NCBI GenBank assembly: GCA_002686115.1
Contig: NZAF01000109.1
Span: 1-13,415, forward strand
Direction of reading: 5' to 3'
From: Halobacteriovorax sp.
GTDB taxonomy: Bacteria > Bdellovibrionota > Bacteriovoracia > Bacteriovoracales > Bacteriovoracaceae
DNA length: 13,415 bases
The translations under genes and the position numbers were made by a program. Position 1 is the stretch's first letter. The number at the start of each line of letters is the position of its first letter. Of the stretch, positions 1 to 7,313 are shown piece after piece. The notes beneath the pieces were generated by a model. The model was not told the DNA's origin and searched no databases. It worked only from the letters and a program-made list of their open reading frames with translations.

Positions 1-1749
1 ACAAGTTATAGTAATGGCTTTAATGATGTTGTGTCTTCGATGAATGAAGAGGTCGAAAATAAGAAAAAACTATCGACTTATTCTGACAATATAAGACTTG
101 CTATTGAGGACTATTACTTAAGTGATGTTGTTGCATCTGAATATTACTACATTATTAATCAAGAAGGTCTATACTTTCTAGGAAGAGATGAAAAAATATT
201 TAAGAATCTCATTTTTTATGCAAAACAATTAAAGCCTAGCCTTACAAAAGAACTCAAAAAAGAAAAAATAGAAGATAATACTATCGAATCAATTTTAAAA
301 AATGTTGATGATTATATTTCTACTGTGGAATCTATTCATAAAAATGAACAACAACGAAATGAATTAATTACAAGTTATGAAACAGCAATAGGCTCTATTG
401 AAAAACAAGTTAACAATATTGTTTCTAAGGCTTCAAACAACGTAAGAATTGTTATCTCAGAGATGTCTAAGCTTAAAAGAAATATCATTGTTATTAGTAT
501 TGCATCTTCTGTGTTAACGATTTTAGTTATTCTATTTGTGACAGCCTTTTATATTTCTTCAGCTAAACGTATTGAAGACTATATTAAGAGTCTTAGAGAG
601 GATGCTGCAACTTCGAATGAAAGTAGTAAAAAATTAGCGACAATTTCAGATGAGCTTTCTTCTGGGGTTAATCAGCAATCATCTGCCATCTTAGAAACAG
701 TAAGTACTCTAGATGAGATGAAAGAGATGATGAGGCGAAGCCTAGAAAATATTGAGTATGCTGATAAAACTGCAAGTGAAGGCAATAAGACAATGGCCGC
801 AGGTAAAGAGAGTGTTACTAAAGTTGTTGAGTCTATTAATGATATTAGCCAATGTAATGATGATATTACTAAACAAATGGAAAATGTATCAAATGAGCTA
901 AACCAGATTGTAGATGCCATCAAGGATATTTCGACTAAGACAGAAGTCATTAATGATATTGTTTTCCAAACAAAGCTTCTCTCTTTTAATGCTTCTGTTG
1001 AGGCAGCTAGAGCAGGTGAGCATGGTAAGGGATTTGCCGTCGTTGCAGAAGAAGTTGGTAATCTTGCGACCATGAGTGGTAATGCTGCCACTGAAATTGA
1101 AGGCCTTATTGCAGAGAGTGTACAAAAAGTTGAAACGATTGTTGCGCAATCAAAGAGTAAGGTTGATTCCCTTGTCTCTACTGCGAAAGATAAAACTGAT
1201 GATGGTCTTAAAAGAGCACAGACATGTGATGAGGTCTTTAGTGATCTTGTGACAAATGTTTCTAAGGTAAGAGAATTAATGGAAGGAGTATCTGAGGCTG
1301 CTAAAGAACAGTCCACAGGTGTTCAAAATATTTCAGAGGCCATGAATGAACTTGATAATGCTACTCACATAAATACAGAGGCCGCGAATAAGACAGCAGG
1401 ATTTGCTTCAGAGATTGCATCTCAATCAGATGATCTTGCAAAGGTTGTTGGCTCTCTTGAAAATATATTCTTAGGATACTTAAAGGATCGAAAGACGAAG
1501 TCACTTGAACTAAAGAAAGAATCTGTTAATAAGTCTGTTAATAGTTCACAAGAAAATACAGGCCCACATTTGTCATTGGTTAACAATGATGAAAAAGAGA
1601 ATCATGATAATGACTCGATGAGTACAGAAATTTCTCATTCATCTAATAGAAATGACATGAGTGTCTCTAATACTTCGGAGGTCTCTCATAACTCTATTGC
1701 ATCAACAGGTATCCCATCTAGAGATGATGATCGTTTTGAAGATATTTAA
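1..1749 (+). CDS. Methyl-accepting chemotaxis protein, 5' end outside the window
   Basis: The reading frame is open to base 1, so the true start lies upstream; the GTG at 31 is only an internal codon. The protein is a transmembrane chemoreceptor that would signal to CheA through CheW. About 160 residues of mostly helical, Lys/Glu-rich sequence (probably the end of an extracytoplasmic sensor helix bundle) precede one membrane helix at about nt 481-558. The cytoplasmic signalling coiled coil follows, with the hairpin tip at about nt 961-1068, containing FNASVEAARAGEHGKGFAVVAEEV, a close match to the MCP tip consensus. The usual QTNLL reads QTKLL. I see no convincing HAMP domain between the membrane helix and the coiled coil. 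The last ~90 residues are Ser/Asn/Glu-rich and probably disordered, and there is no NWETF-type CheR-docking pentapeptide at the C-terminus. The family call is firm; the ligand is unknown. Confidence 0.93.
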   Translation, partial: TSYSNGFNDVVSSMNEEVENKKKLSTYSDNIRLAIEDYYLSDVVASEYYYIINQEGLYFLGRDEKIFKNLIFYAKQLKPSLTKELKKEKIEDNTIESILKNVDDYISTVESIHKNEQQRNELITSYETAIGSIEKQVNNIVSKASNNVRIVISEMSKLKRNIIVISIASSVLTILVILFVTAFYISSAKRIEDYIKSLREDAATSNESSKKLATISDELSSGVNQQSSAILETVSTLDEMKEMMRRSLENIEYADKTASEGNKTMAAGKESVTKVVESINDISQCNDDITKQMENVSNELNQIVDAIKDISTKTEVINDIVFQTKLLSFNASVEAARAGEHGKGFAVVAEEVGNLATMSGNAATEIEGLIAESVQKVETIVAQSKSKVDSLVSTAKDKTDDGLKRAQTCDEVFSDLVTNVSKVRELMEGVSEAAKEQSTGVQNISEAMNELDNATHINTEAANKTAGFASEIASQSDDLAKVVGSLENIFLGYLKDRKTKSLELKKESVNKSVNSSQENTGPHLSLVNNDEKENHDNDSMSTEISHSSNRNDMSVSNTSEVSHNSIASTGIPSRDDDRFEDI

Positions 1750-1767
1750 ATTGTCTATTGAATAAAA

Positions 1768-1783
1768 AAGTAGCAAACTACTT
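1768..1783 (+). other. Small hairpin just before the murJ start codon
   Basis: AAGTAG (1768-1773) and CTACTT (1778-1783) are perfect inverted arms around a CAAA loop. The hairpin ends two bases before the GTG start of murJ, where a Shine-Dalgarno sequence would normally be. No T-run follows, so it is not a terminator. It could limit ribosome access, or it could be chance in AT-rich DNA. Confidence 0.3.
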
Positions 1784-1785
1784 AG

Positions 1786-3351
1786 GTGTCTAAGAAAAAC
1801 TTTATTTTATCATCAATAAAAATGTCTATTGCGACTTTATCAAGTCGTGTACTCGGATTTTTAAGAGAAATTATCTTTGCTCATATTTTTGGGGCATCAG
1901 GATTAACAGATGCCTATCACGTAGCATTTAGAATTCCTAATATGCTAAGAGATCTCTTTGCTGAAGGATCGTTCTCAGCTGCATTTGTTCCCATTTTTAC
2001 TGGTGAAAAGAGTAAGAATGAAGATGATGGAATTAGGTTGTTCTGGACCATGGCCGTAGTCCTACTCATATTAACATCAATAGTTAGTATAATCGTTTTC
2101 ATTTGGGCGCCAGAAATTGTAACACTCTTAACAGACGACAAGTTTATTAGTGATGAAGAGCGCTTTTTGTTGTGTGTGAATCTAACAAAGTTGATGGCCC
2201 CCTTTTTGACGTTTGTATCTCTTGCAGCGCTTTTCTTAGGTGTACTAAATACTTATAAGATGTTCTTTGGTCCAGCTCTTGCTCCAGCATCATTTAATGT
2301 CGTGATGATCTCTTCAATGCTTCTTTTACCGAGCTATTTAGAGAGTCAAGGAATTCATGCCATATACAGTTTAGGAATTGGAGTATTTCTTGGCGGTGTC
2401 ATGCAGATGATCTTCCAGGTTCCAATGCTCTATAAAAAAAGTATTCTAACCTTCAAAGGTTTTGTTTTCTCTTCACCAAGGGTGAAGGATGTATTGGCAC
2501 GTATGTCCATAGGAACGATTGGAGTCGCTGCAAATCAGATTAATCTTTTTGTCACAACCATTCTCGCAACAGGTACAGTTTTAGGAGCCGTTTCGTGGTT
2601 ATCATACGCTTTTAGGTTGTTTCAGTTTCCAGTAGGAATTCTTGGTGTTTCAATAGGAAATGCTAATCTTGTACACTTCTCTGAAAAGTGGAAATCAGGA
2701 AATAAAGATGAAGCGATAAGCTTTTTACAAACAAGCTACTTGTCAGCATTATTTGTTATGATACCGGCGATGGTTGTTCTATTTGTTCTTGGTGAAGAGA
2801 CTGTGAATCTCGCTTTTAAAAGAGGGGCGTTTAACGCAAAAGATAGTGAAATGGTTACGCTTGCGCTTAAAGCGTATTTAATTGGCCTTCCATTTTATGG
2901 ACTTTATAAAGTTTTCTCACCAAGTTTTTACACTATAGATAAGCATAGAGTTGCCGTTGCAATTTCTTCAAGTTCGGTTCTAATTAATATTATCTTTTGC
3001 CTATCATTGGTTGATAGTTATGGATTTAAAATTTTAGCATTCGGAACAAGTTTATCAATGTTCTATAACGTCACGATGTTATCTCTTTACCTTACTAAAC
3101 ACCTCGGGTTAAAGCTGAGTTTCTTTTTTCCCTTACGATTTTTTAAGATTTTAATTTCTGGAACATTGACTTGTGCCGTCATAATGTATGCTAAGGATTT
3201 GATGTATGATTTTGGTTACTCTAGTCCATTGGTCTTTGTTGTAGGAACATTTCTTGGAGCTTTGAGTTACCTTATGGTGCTTTGTGTTGTTGGAGATTAT
3301 CACTTTGTCAGATCATTCTTAAATAAATTGTTCAAAAGAAAAAGCTCGTAA
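1786..3351 (+). CDS. murJ: MurJ (MviN) lipid II flippase
   Basis: MurJ moves lipid-linked peptidoglycan precursor (lipid II) from the inner to the outer face of the cytoplasmic membrane. The 521-residue length and the many hydrophobic helices fit the usual 14-helix MurJ/MOP-fold transporter. The N-terminal block SRVLGFLREIIFAHIFGASG, followed by TDAYHVAFRIPNMLRDLFAEG, is the family signature. R21, R27, D42 and R55 fall where E. coli MurJ has R18, R24, D39 and R52, and R277 in YAFRL lies in the motif that holds E. coli R270. The GTG start directly follows an in-frame TAG, so it is the most upstream start possible and gives the expected N-terminal length. It has no clear Shine-Dalgarno sequence. 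ATG 1822 is the alternative but would shorten the first helix. The gene sits 36 nt after the chemoreceptor gene and could be cotranscribed with it. Confidence 0.95.
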   Translation: MSKKNFILSSIKMSIATLSSRVLGFLREIIFAHIFGASGLTDAYHVAFRIPNMLRDLFAEGSFSAAFVPIFTGEKSKNEDDGIRLFWTMAVVLLILTSIVSIIVFIWAPEIVTLLTDDKFISDEERFLLCVNLTKLMAPFLTFVSLAALFLGVLNTYKMFFGPALAPASFNVVMISSMLLLPSYLESQGIHAIYSLGIGVFLGGVMQMIFQVPMLYKKSILTFKGFVFSSPRVKDVLARMSIGTIGVAANQINLFVTTILATGTVLGAVSWLSYAFRLFQFPVGILGVSIGNANLVHFSEKWKSGNKDEAISFLQTSYLSALFVMIPAMVVLFVLGEETVNLAFKRGAFNAKDSEMVTLALKAYLIGLPFYGLYKVFSPSFYTIDKHRVAVAISSSSVLINIIFCLSLVDSYGFKILAFGTSLSMFYNVTMLSLYLTKHLGLKLSFFFPLRFFKILISGTLTCAVIMYAKDLMYDFGYSSPLVFVVGTFLGALSYLMVLCVVGDYHFVRSFLNKLFKRKSS

Positions 3352-3365
3352 ATAGTCCAATTTTC

Positions 3366-3394
3366 TTGCTTGTCTCTTTTAAAATCGTTACTAT
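3366..3394 (+). promoter_or_regulatory. Candidate sigma70-type promoter for the 3423 gene
   Basis: TTGCTT (3366-3371) and TACTAT (3389-3394) are separated by 17 bases, which puts transcription start near 3401 and leaves a short leader containing the GGAG at 3413-3416. The alternative pair TTGTCT (3370) and TATTTA (3392) has a 16-base spacer. Each hexamer matches consensus only partly. Confidence 0.35.
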
Positions 3395-3422
3395 TTACAA
3401 ATATTAGATATCGGAGAATAAG

Positions 3423-3872
3423 ATGAGAACAAATTTCGACACGCTAAAAACATTAGCAAGTTATACTGTTGATGCCTTGAAACAAGGAAATATCATCGAG
3501 TTTGAAATTGAAAATAGAGAAGCGTTAATCGACTCTATGGCAACTGAACTTGGTGTCGCTCTTGCAACAGACGAAGATATAAAAGAACAAGCAATCGAAG
3601 AAGTTGAAGAAAAAATGGGGATTGAATATATTACTGACGATATTACTGAGTCAGAAATGTATAATCATGCAAGAAAGGAAATCATCAAAACTTTCAGTGG
3701 TGAAAATATTGGTGGTCTATATTTGATTGAATCTCTTCATGAGATTGGAAAGAGAATTAATAAATTCCTTTTAGATTGTGACTACATTGAGGATGTATTT
3801 GGAAGTGACGAAGAAATTCATGCTTTTTTAGTTGCAAAAATTAGATCATACAATCCTAAAAGATCTTTCTAA
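3423..3872 (+). CDS. Small acidic cytoplasmic protein, possibly DUF507-like
   Basis: This is a 149-residue soluble, strongly charged, mainly helical protein with no signal peptide or membrane helix. The start is well supported by GGAG at 3413-3416, six bases before the ATG. The N-terminal half (MRTNFDTLKTLASYTVDALK, then an Ile/Glu-rich stretch and EEVEEKMG) resembles the general pattern of DUF507 proteins, which are helical and of unknown function. I recognise that only by pattern, so it stays tentative. The second half (GGLYLIESLHEIGKRINKFL) reads as a further helical segment. The gene ends 25 nt before a strong terminator and has its own candidate promoter, so it looks like a single-gene unit after murJ. 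No catalytic motif is visible. Confidence 0.8.
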   Translation: MRTNFDTLKTLASYTVDALKQGNIIEFEIENREALIDSMATELGVALATDEDIKEQAIEEVEEKMGIEYITDDITESEMYNHARKEIIKTFSGENIGGLYLIESLHEIGKRINKFLLDCDYIEDVFGSDEEIHAFLVAKIRSYNPKRSF

Positions 3873-3897
3873 GTTTTTAATAAATATAATTGTAAAG

Positions 3898-3923
3898 GCC
3901 ACTCTATGAGTGGCTTTTTTTTT
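3898..3923 (+). terminator. Rho-independent terminator after the 3423 gene
   Basis: The stem GCCACTC (3898-3904) pairs perfectly with GAGTGGC (3908-3914) around a TAT loop and is followed by nine T residues (3915-3923). The next gene starts only 10 bases after the T-run. Confidence 0.9.
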
Positions 3924-3933
3924 GTGAGGACTT

Positions 3934-4299
3934 ATGAGTAAAAATAATCTCATTTCAATTATTTTCTTTATTCTTATGCTTAGTTTTGTTGGATGGAAAT
4001 TCTATGTTTCAAGTAATGCAAAAAAAGAGATTTCAAGACTAAAAGAAGAAGGCGATTTTCAATTAGTAGATGTAAGGACTCCCGCAGAATTTAATGATGC
4101 TAGCGTTAAAGATAGTTTAAATATCCCTTTAGCTAACTTAGAGGACAGTCTTCACTTATTGGATAAGACTAAACCAGTTATTATTTTTTGTGCAAGTGGA
4201 ATGAGAAGTGCTAGGGGGAAGTCTATTCTTGAAGGCAGTGGCTTTGTTAAAGTCATTAATGGTGGAAGCTATACAAATGTGGAAAGCGCATTAAAATAA
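3934..4299 (+). CDS. Membrane-anchored single-domain rhodanese
   Basis: This 121-residue protein has one N-terminal membrane helix (about residues 6-24, IISFF-type hydrophobic run ending GWKFYVSS) and one rhodanese domain (about 32-118). Rhodanese domains move sulfane sulfur through a catalytic cysteine persulfide. C86 lies in the loop CASGMRS, which has the six-residue loop length and Arg of active sulfurtransferases, and the domain starts with the typical LVDVRTPAEF (D46, R48). Whether the domain faces the cytoplasm or periplasm is not decided by sequence: the KK after the helix mildly favours the cytoplasm. GAGGA at 3926-3930 precedes the ATG by only three bases, a tight Shine-Dalgarno spacing. 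The gene begins 10 nt after the preceding terminator, so it needs read-through or a promoter inside the upstream gene. It converges on the next gene with a three-base gap. Confidence 0.9.
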   Translation: MSKNNLISIIFFILMLSFVGWKFYVSSNAKKEISRLKEEGDFQLVDVRTPAEFNDASVKDSLNIPLANLEDSLHLLDKTKPVIIFCASGMRSARGKSILEGSGFVKVINGGSYTNVESALK

Positions 4300-4302
4300 G
4301 CT

Positions 4303-4857
4303 CTAGCTTTTTAACTTAATATTTTGAATCATTTGCTCAAAGAATGGACCTTCTAAAAGGCCATTTAATACAGAAGCCTTACTCTCTAAAAAAATAAAGC
4401 CTTCTGGTGCTTTAATAACAAGGCCATCATAATAGAGACGGTTTTCATTTTTCTCTGTCGCCGTTCCCTCTACTCTTAAAGCTTCAATTCCATTTTCATA
4501 AAGTTCTTTTAATTCACTAGGTGAATGAATGATGGCAAAGTCTTTATCAAAGATCAGTCCTCTTTCAATGGCCACATCTTCAAAGATATTTTGTAGACTT
4601 GTTTCATCACTATATTTTTTTAAATTTAAAAAAGTAGCCTTCCAGTCATAACGAGTATCCTTTCTCTCGAAGGTGATCATATCTTCTTCATCACATGTTC
4701 TTGTCCACCATCTTGGAATTGGAAACAGTAGACCAGAGAATTCAAGCATTGATGCTGTTGTGAGAGCATCGTTCTTTTCACCCTTAATAATGGTAGCAGC
4801 ATAAAAAATACCAATCAGAGTAAGTATGAGAATTGACCAAGAGATGTAATTATCCAT
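4303..4857 (-). CDS. Membrane-anchored protein of unknown function
   Basis: I do not recognise this 184-residue protein. It has one N-terminal membrane helix (about residues 5-25, ISWSILILTLIGIFYAATII) followed by a soluble domain with alternating charged and aromatic residues, including PIPRWWTRTCDEED near residue 50. The rest looks like a mixed alpha/beta fold; GLVIKAPEGFIFLESKAS reads like strands in the second half. With a single anchor and a short, weakly acidic N-terminus, the soluble part could lie on either face of the membrane. The ATG at 4857 is preceded at a distance by AGGG, a weak ribosome site. The gene is convergent with the rhodanese gene and divergent from the Gly-rich protein gene, so it is a single-gene unit. 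Confidence 0.8.
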   Translation of the reverse strand: MDNYISWSILILTLIGIFYAATIIKGEKNDALTTASMLEFSGLLFPIPRWWTRTCDEEDMITFERKDTRYDWKATFLNLKKYSDETSLQNIFEDVAIERGLIFDKDFAIIHSPSELKELYENGIEALRVEGTATEKNENRLYYDGLVIKAPEGFIFLESKASVLNGLLEGPFFEQMIQNIKLKS

Positions 4858-5023
4858 GGGGTTTAACTACCCTGAAAGCTCTTGCGTGTAAAGGTAGAGA
4901 GGACTAAATACTGATAAAAATCACTATAATTTCAATACTTTAGTAAAAAAATGTCCCTATTGTTTAAGTTTTTGATCTATTTAGTCGATAACCCTTTGAG
5001 ATATAATGTAGTTGGAGAAAAAA
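4858..5023. promoter_or_regulatory. Divergent intergenic region with two TATAAT boxes
   Basis: This 166-bp AT-rich gap separates the minus-strand 4857 gene from the Gly-rich protein gene. It holds two exact TATAAT hexamers on the plus strand, at 4925-4930 and 5002-5007. Neither has a good TTGACA-like box 16-18 bases upstream. The second would start transcription almost on the Shine-Dalgarno sequence (5014-5017), so the first, or an unrecognised promoter, may be the one used. Which box acts is not decided by the sequence. Confidence 0.3.
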
Positions 5024-6829
5024 ATGAAGAATTTAGGAGCAAACAAGCTACAAACATTTTTGACGATCCTTTCCCTCTTTGCCTTTAGTGCAAGAGCTGA
5101 AGATCCTTGTGGACATATTACAGGGGACTTTAGAGACGGGCCAGAGATGTCTATGTGCTTAAACCTCTATTCACAGAGTCAATATGGAACAGGCGATTGT
5201 ATCGATTGTATGTTACCAAGCATTCCTGAAACCAATGGTTGGGACTTTGCACAGACTTTAGTTGGTGGACTTGCAGCAGTTGCACCGACATACTTTGCAA
5301 CTAAGTATGCAGCAAAGAGTTCACAGGCTTGGGCGGATGCTTACGAAGGCGGGATTACATCTTGCAACGGTGCTATTGACTCATATCAAGCAGATCTTTT
5401 AGCAAGAGGATCAAATCCACTTCTTGCAGATGACTTCAACTCATCTCTAGCAACATGTAATGGTTATGGAATGGGAGCATACGCTGGTTATGGCGGTGTT
5501 GGCGGCGGTCTTTATGGAGGCGTTGGTAACCCATTTTTAGGTGCAGGTTATTCCGGTGGTTTCCTTGGTGGAATGTACGGACCAAACTTTGGTTACGGTG
5601 GTGGTCTTTATGGACCGGGCGGAGGATACGGCGGAGCCTATGGACCTTATGGTTTAGGTGGAGGCCTTGGTGCTAATGTTAGTATTGGTGGAGGTAATCC
5701 TTGGGCATCTCTTGCGGGTGGTGCATTAGCTGGTCTTTTGACTGGTGGAAATATTTACGGTCAAATCGGAATCGGCGGCGGTTATCCTGGAATGGGATAT
5801 CCTGGCGTTGGCGGCGGAATCGGTATCGGCGGTGGCTATCCTGGAATGGGATATCCTGGTGTCGGTGGCGGCATTAATATTGGAATCGGTGGAGGAATCC
5901 CTGGAGTCGGTATTGGTGGTGGTTATCCTGGAATGGGATACCCTGGAGTCGGAATCGGTGGCGGAATCCCTGGTGTAGGTGTCGGTATTGGTGGAGGAAT
6001 CCCTGGTGTTGGTGTAGGCATCGGTGGTGGTTTCCCTGGTATGGGCTACCCTGGTGTTGGCGGCGGTATCGGAGTCGGTATTGGCGGTGGTATTCCTGGT
6101 GTAGGCATCGGTGGAGGATTTCCTGGGATGGGCTATCCTGGCGTTGGCGGTGGAGTTAACATCGGTATCGGTGGTGGAATTCCTGGCGTCGGTGGAGGCT
6201 GGGGCGGAAGCATCGGTGGTGGAATTCCTGGTGTCGGCGGAGGCTGGGGCGGAAGCATCGGTGGTGGAATTCCTGGCGTCGGTGGAGGCTGGGGCGGAAG
6301 CATCGGTGGTGGAGGAAATCCAGCATGTATGTGTATCGCAGCTCCTTGTCCTTGTGGAAACACTTTTCCAGGAGGTAATGGTTCAGTTTACGGAAACTAC
6401 CCTTGGGGTGGAGGTGTAAACGGAGGGCCAATTTATGGACCAAACGGTGGTAATGGACAATGGGGTCTTGGAACACCTGGTGGATATAATGGTCATTGGG
6501 GCGCTGGCGGAGGCTGGGGTGCTCAAGGGCAAGTTAATGCTTATGCGAACGCTCAGTTTAATTATGCTCAAAATGCAGGAGCAAGAGCTAGGGCCGGTGG
6601 AAACGTGAGAACTGATATGTATGCTAACCAGGCACTATATCAAAACTATACTAACGCTGCTAGAGATCTTGGTATCGCAGGACAAGCTGGAGCTGGTGGT
6701 TATGGTTACGGAGGAGTTTATCCTTCTTCATATTATAACGGTGGTATGAATCTTAATGGTATGGGAAGCCTTGGTGTCAATTTCAATATTGGCCTAGGTG
6801 GAAGTGCTGGTTATGGATACGGCTGGTAA
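5024..6829 (+). CDS. Secreted Gly-rich, elastin-like repeat protein
   Basis: This 601-residue protein carries a clear Sec signal peptide: a basic start, the hydrophobic core TFLTILSLFAFS and an A-R-A cleavage site after residue 25. The longest frame begins at TTG 5012, but GGAG at 5014-5017 lies six bases before ATG 5024, so ATG is chosen. A Cys-containing segment follows (C29, C45, C59, C62), with two more Cys before residue 150, all before the Gly-rich part. From about 150 the sequence is dominated by Gly and Tyr. Residues 248-426 are repetitive: five copies of PGMGYPGV, twelve of PGVG, and three tandem 15-residue units at 382-426. The motif CMCIAAPCPC (435-444) follows, then a Gly/Asn/Tyr-rich C-terminus. 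PGVG repeats resemble elastin and suggest a flexible extracellular or envelope structural protein; that is inference. There is no sortase, autotransporter or anchor signal. Confidence 0.9.
   Translation: MKNLGANKLQTFLTILSLFAFSARAEDPCGHITGDFRDGPEMSMCLNLYSQSQYGTGDCIDCMLPSIPETNGWDFAQTLVGGLAAVAPTYFATKYAAKSSQAWADAYEGGITSCNGAIDSYQADLLARGSNPLLADDFNSSLATCNGYGMGAYAGYGGVGGGLYGGVGNPFLGAGYSGGFLGGMYGPNFGYGGGLYGPGGGYGGAYGPYGLGGGLGANVSIGGGNPWASLAGGALAGLLTGGNIYGQIGIGGGYPGMGYPGVGGGIGIGGGYPGMGYPGVGGGINIGIGGGIPGVGIGGGYPGMGYPGVGIGGGIPGVGVGIGGGIPGVGVGIGGGFPGMGYPGVGGGIGVGIGGGIPGVGIGGGFPGMGYPGVGGGVNIGIGGGIPGVGGGWGGSIGGGIPGVGGGWGGSIGGGIPGVGGGWGGSIGGGGNPACMCIAAPCPCGNTFPGGNGSVYGNYPWGGGVNGGPIYGPNGGNGQWGLGTPGGYNGHWGAGGGWGAQGQVNAYANAQFNYAQNAGARARAGGNVRTDMYANQALYQNYTNAARDLGIAGQAGAGGYGYGGVYPSSYYNGGMNLNGMGSLGVNFNIGLGGSAGYGYGW
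5765..6166 (+). repeat. Degenerate Gly-rich coding repeats (PGMGYPGV / GGGIPGVG)
   Basis: These are imperfect, interspersed in-frame repeats in the Gly-rich protein. Five copies of the PGMGYPGV block, each preceded by GGG and Tyr or Phe, alternate with GIGGGIPGVG blocks. Wobble positions vary freely between copies, so this is an older expansion than the 45-bp tandem units that follow. Confidence 0.85.
6167..6301 (+). repeat. Three tandem 45-bp units
   Basis: Three head-to-tail 45-bp units lie at 6167-6211, 6212-6256 and 6257-6301, each encoding IGGGIPGVGGGWGGS. Units 1 and 3 are identical in DNA. Unit 2 differs at two third-codon positions, both silent. Length variation between strains is likely here. 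Confidence 0.95.
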
Positions 6830-6852
6830 AAAATTAATGATAATTTGAAAAT

Positions 6853-6883
6853 AAAAAAGGCTCACGATTGTGAGCCTTTTTTT
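6853..6883. terminator. Bidirectional rho-independent terminator
   Basis: The stem GGCTCAC (6859-6865) pairs with GTGAGCC (6870-6876) around a GATT loop. T7 follows on the plus side and A6 precedes, which is a T-run on the minus strand. It lies between the convergent Gly-rich protein gene and the 6903 gene and can serve both. Confidence 0.92.
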
Positions 6884-6902
6884 ATGTCTATTTTTTTAAA
6901 AC

Positions 6903-7313
6903 TTATTTATTATGCATGAGAACTTTAAGAGAAGTTTTAAAGATAACTTCAATCTTATTTGCATCAAGAGCTTTACCGACAACACCAATTCCAAATTTTG
7001 GATGATCAACGATCTCACCAATCTCAAACTTTTCTTTGATACTATATTTTTGAGTTTCACCTTTAGCCTTTGCCATTGCTTCTTCCCAGTTATTTAGTAA
7101 TTTTTGTTCGCTACTTACTCTTGGCTTTCTTGTTCTTGTCGTTTTTGCCTTAGCAGCTTTCTTTACTTTAAACTTATGGCTTGAACCACATGTTTTACAT
7201 TTTACTCTTAAAGGAGTCGTTGGGTTTTCCATGACTTCAATGATGTGTGCAAGCTCAAGGCTACACTTTGAACAGTTTGTAACGATTTCCTTTCCAACTC
7301 CAAGTTCTGACAT
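6903..7313 (-). CDS. Zinc-ribbon protein with a Tudor/UvrD-C-terminus-like domain
   Basis: This 136-residue soluble protein has three parts. A zinc-ribbon-like N-terminus carries C14-x2-C17 and C39-x2-C42. A strongly basic linker follows (about 50-66, KKAAKAKTTRTRKPR), a likely nucleic-acid contact. The C-terminal module (about 96-136) contains FEIGEIVDHPKFGIGVVGKA, the pattern of the small Tudor-like domain at the C-terminus of UvrD/PcrA helicases, which in PcrA binds RNA polymerase. I know this pattern from the helicases; the link to RNA polymerase here is inference. The start is supported by AAGGAA (minus strand, 7320-7325) six bases before the ATG. It is divergent from uvrC across 160 bp. 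It may be a transcription- or repair-associated nucleic-acid-binding protein, but no specific function can be assigned. Confidence 0.85.
   Translation of the reverse strand: MSELGVGKEIVTNCSKCSLELAHIIEVMENPTTPLRVKCKTCGSSHKFKVKKAAKAKTTRTRKPRVSSEQKLLNNWEEAMAKAKGETQKYSIKEKFEIGEIVDHPKFGIGVVGKALDANKIEVIFKTSLKVLMHNK

Noticed and set aside
672..1316. Long minus-strand open frame inside the chemoreceptor gene
   Set aside because: It lies antisense to a clear MCP signalling domain, has Ser/Leu-rich shadow composition and no ribosome site. The same holds for the shorter frame at 898-1149.
1917..2141. Minus-strand frame inside murJ
   Set aside because: It is a shadow of a conserved transporter sequence on the plus strand.
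4297..4314. Possible bidirectional terminator AAGC-TCTA-GCTT between the convergent 4299 and 4303 genes
   Set aside because: The stem is only four pairs and overlaps both coding ends, too weak to call.
5765..6301. CRISPR-like periodic repeats
   Set aside because: The repeats are in-frame coding units without unique spacers, and no cas gene is present.
5745..6571. Several open frames in other frames and on the other strand of the Gly-rich gene
   Set aside because: Repetitive Gly codons keep other frames open. Their products are simple Val/Glu/Ala, Pro or His/Arg repeats and mirror the real repeat.
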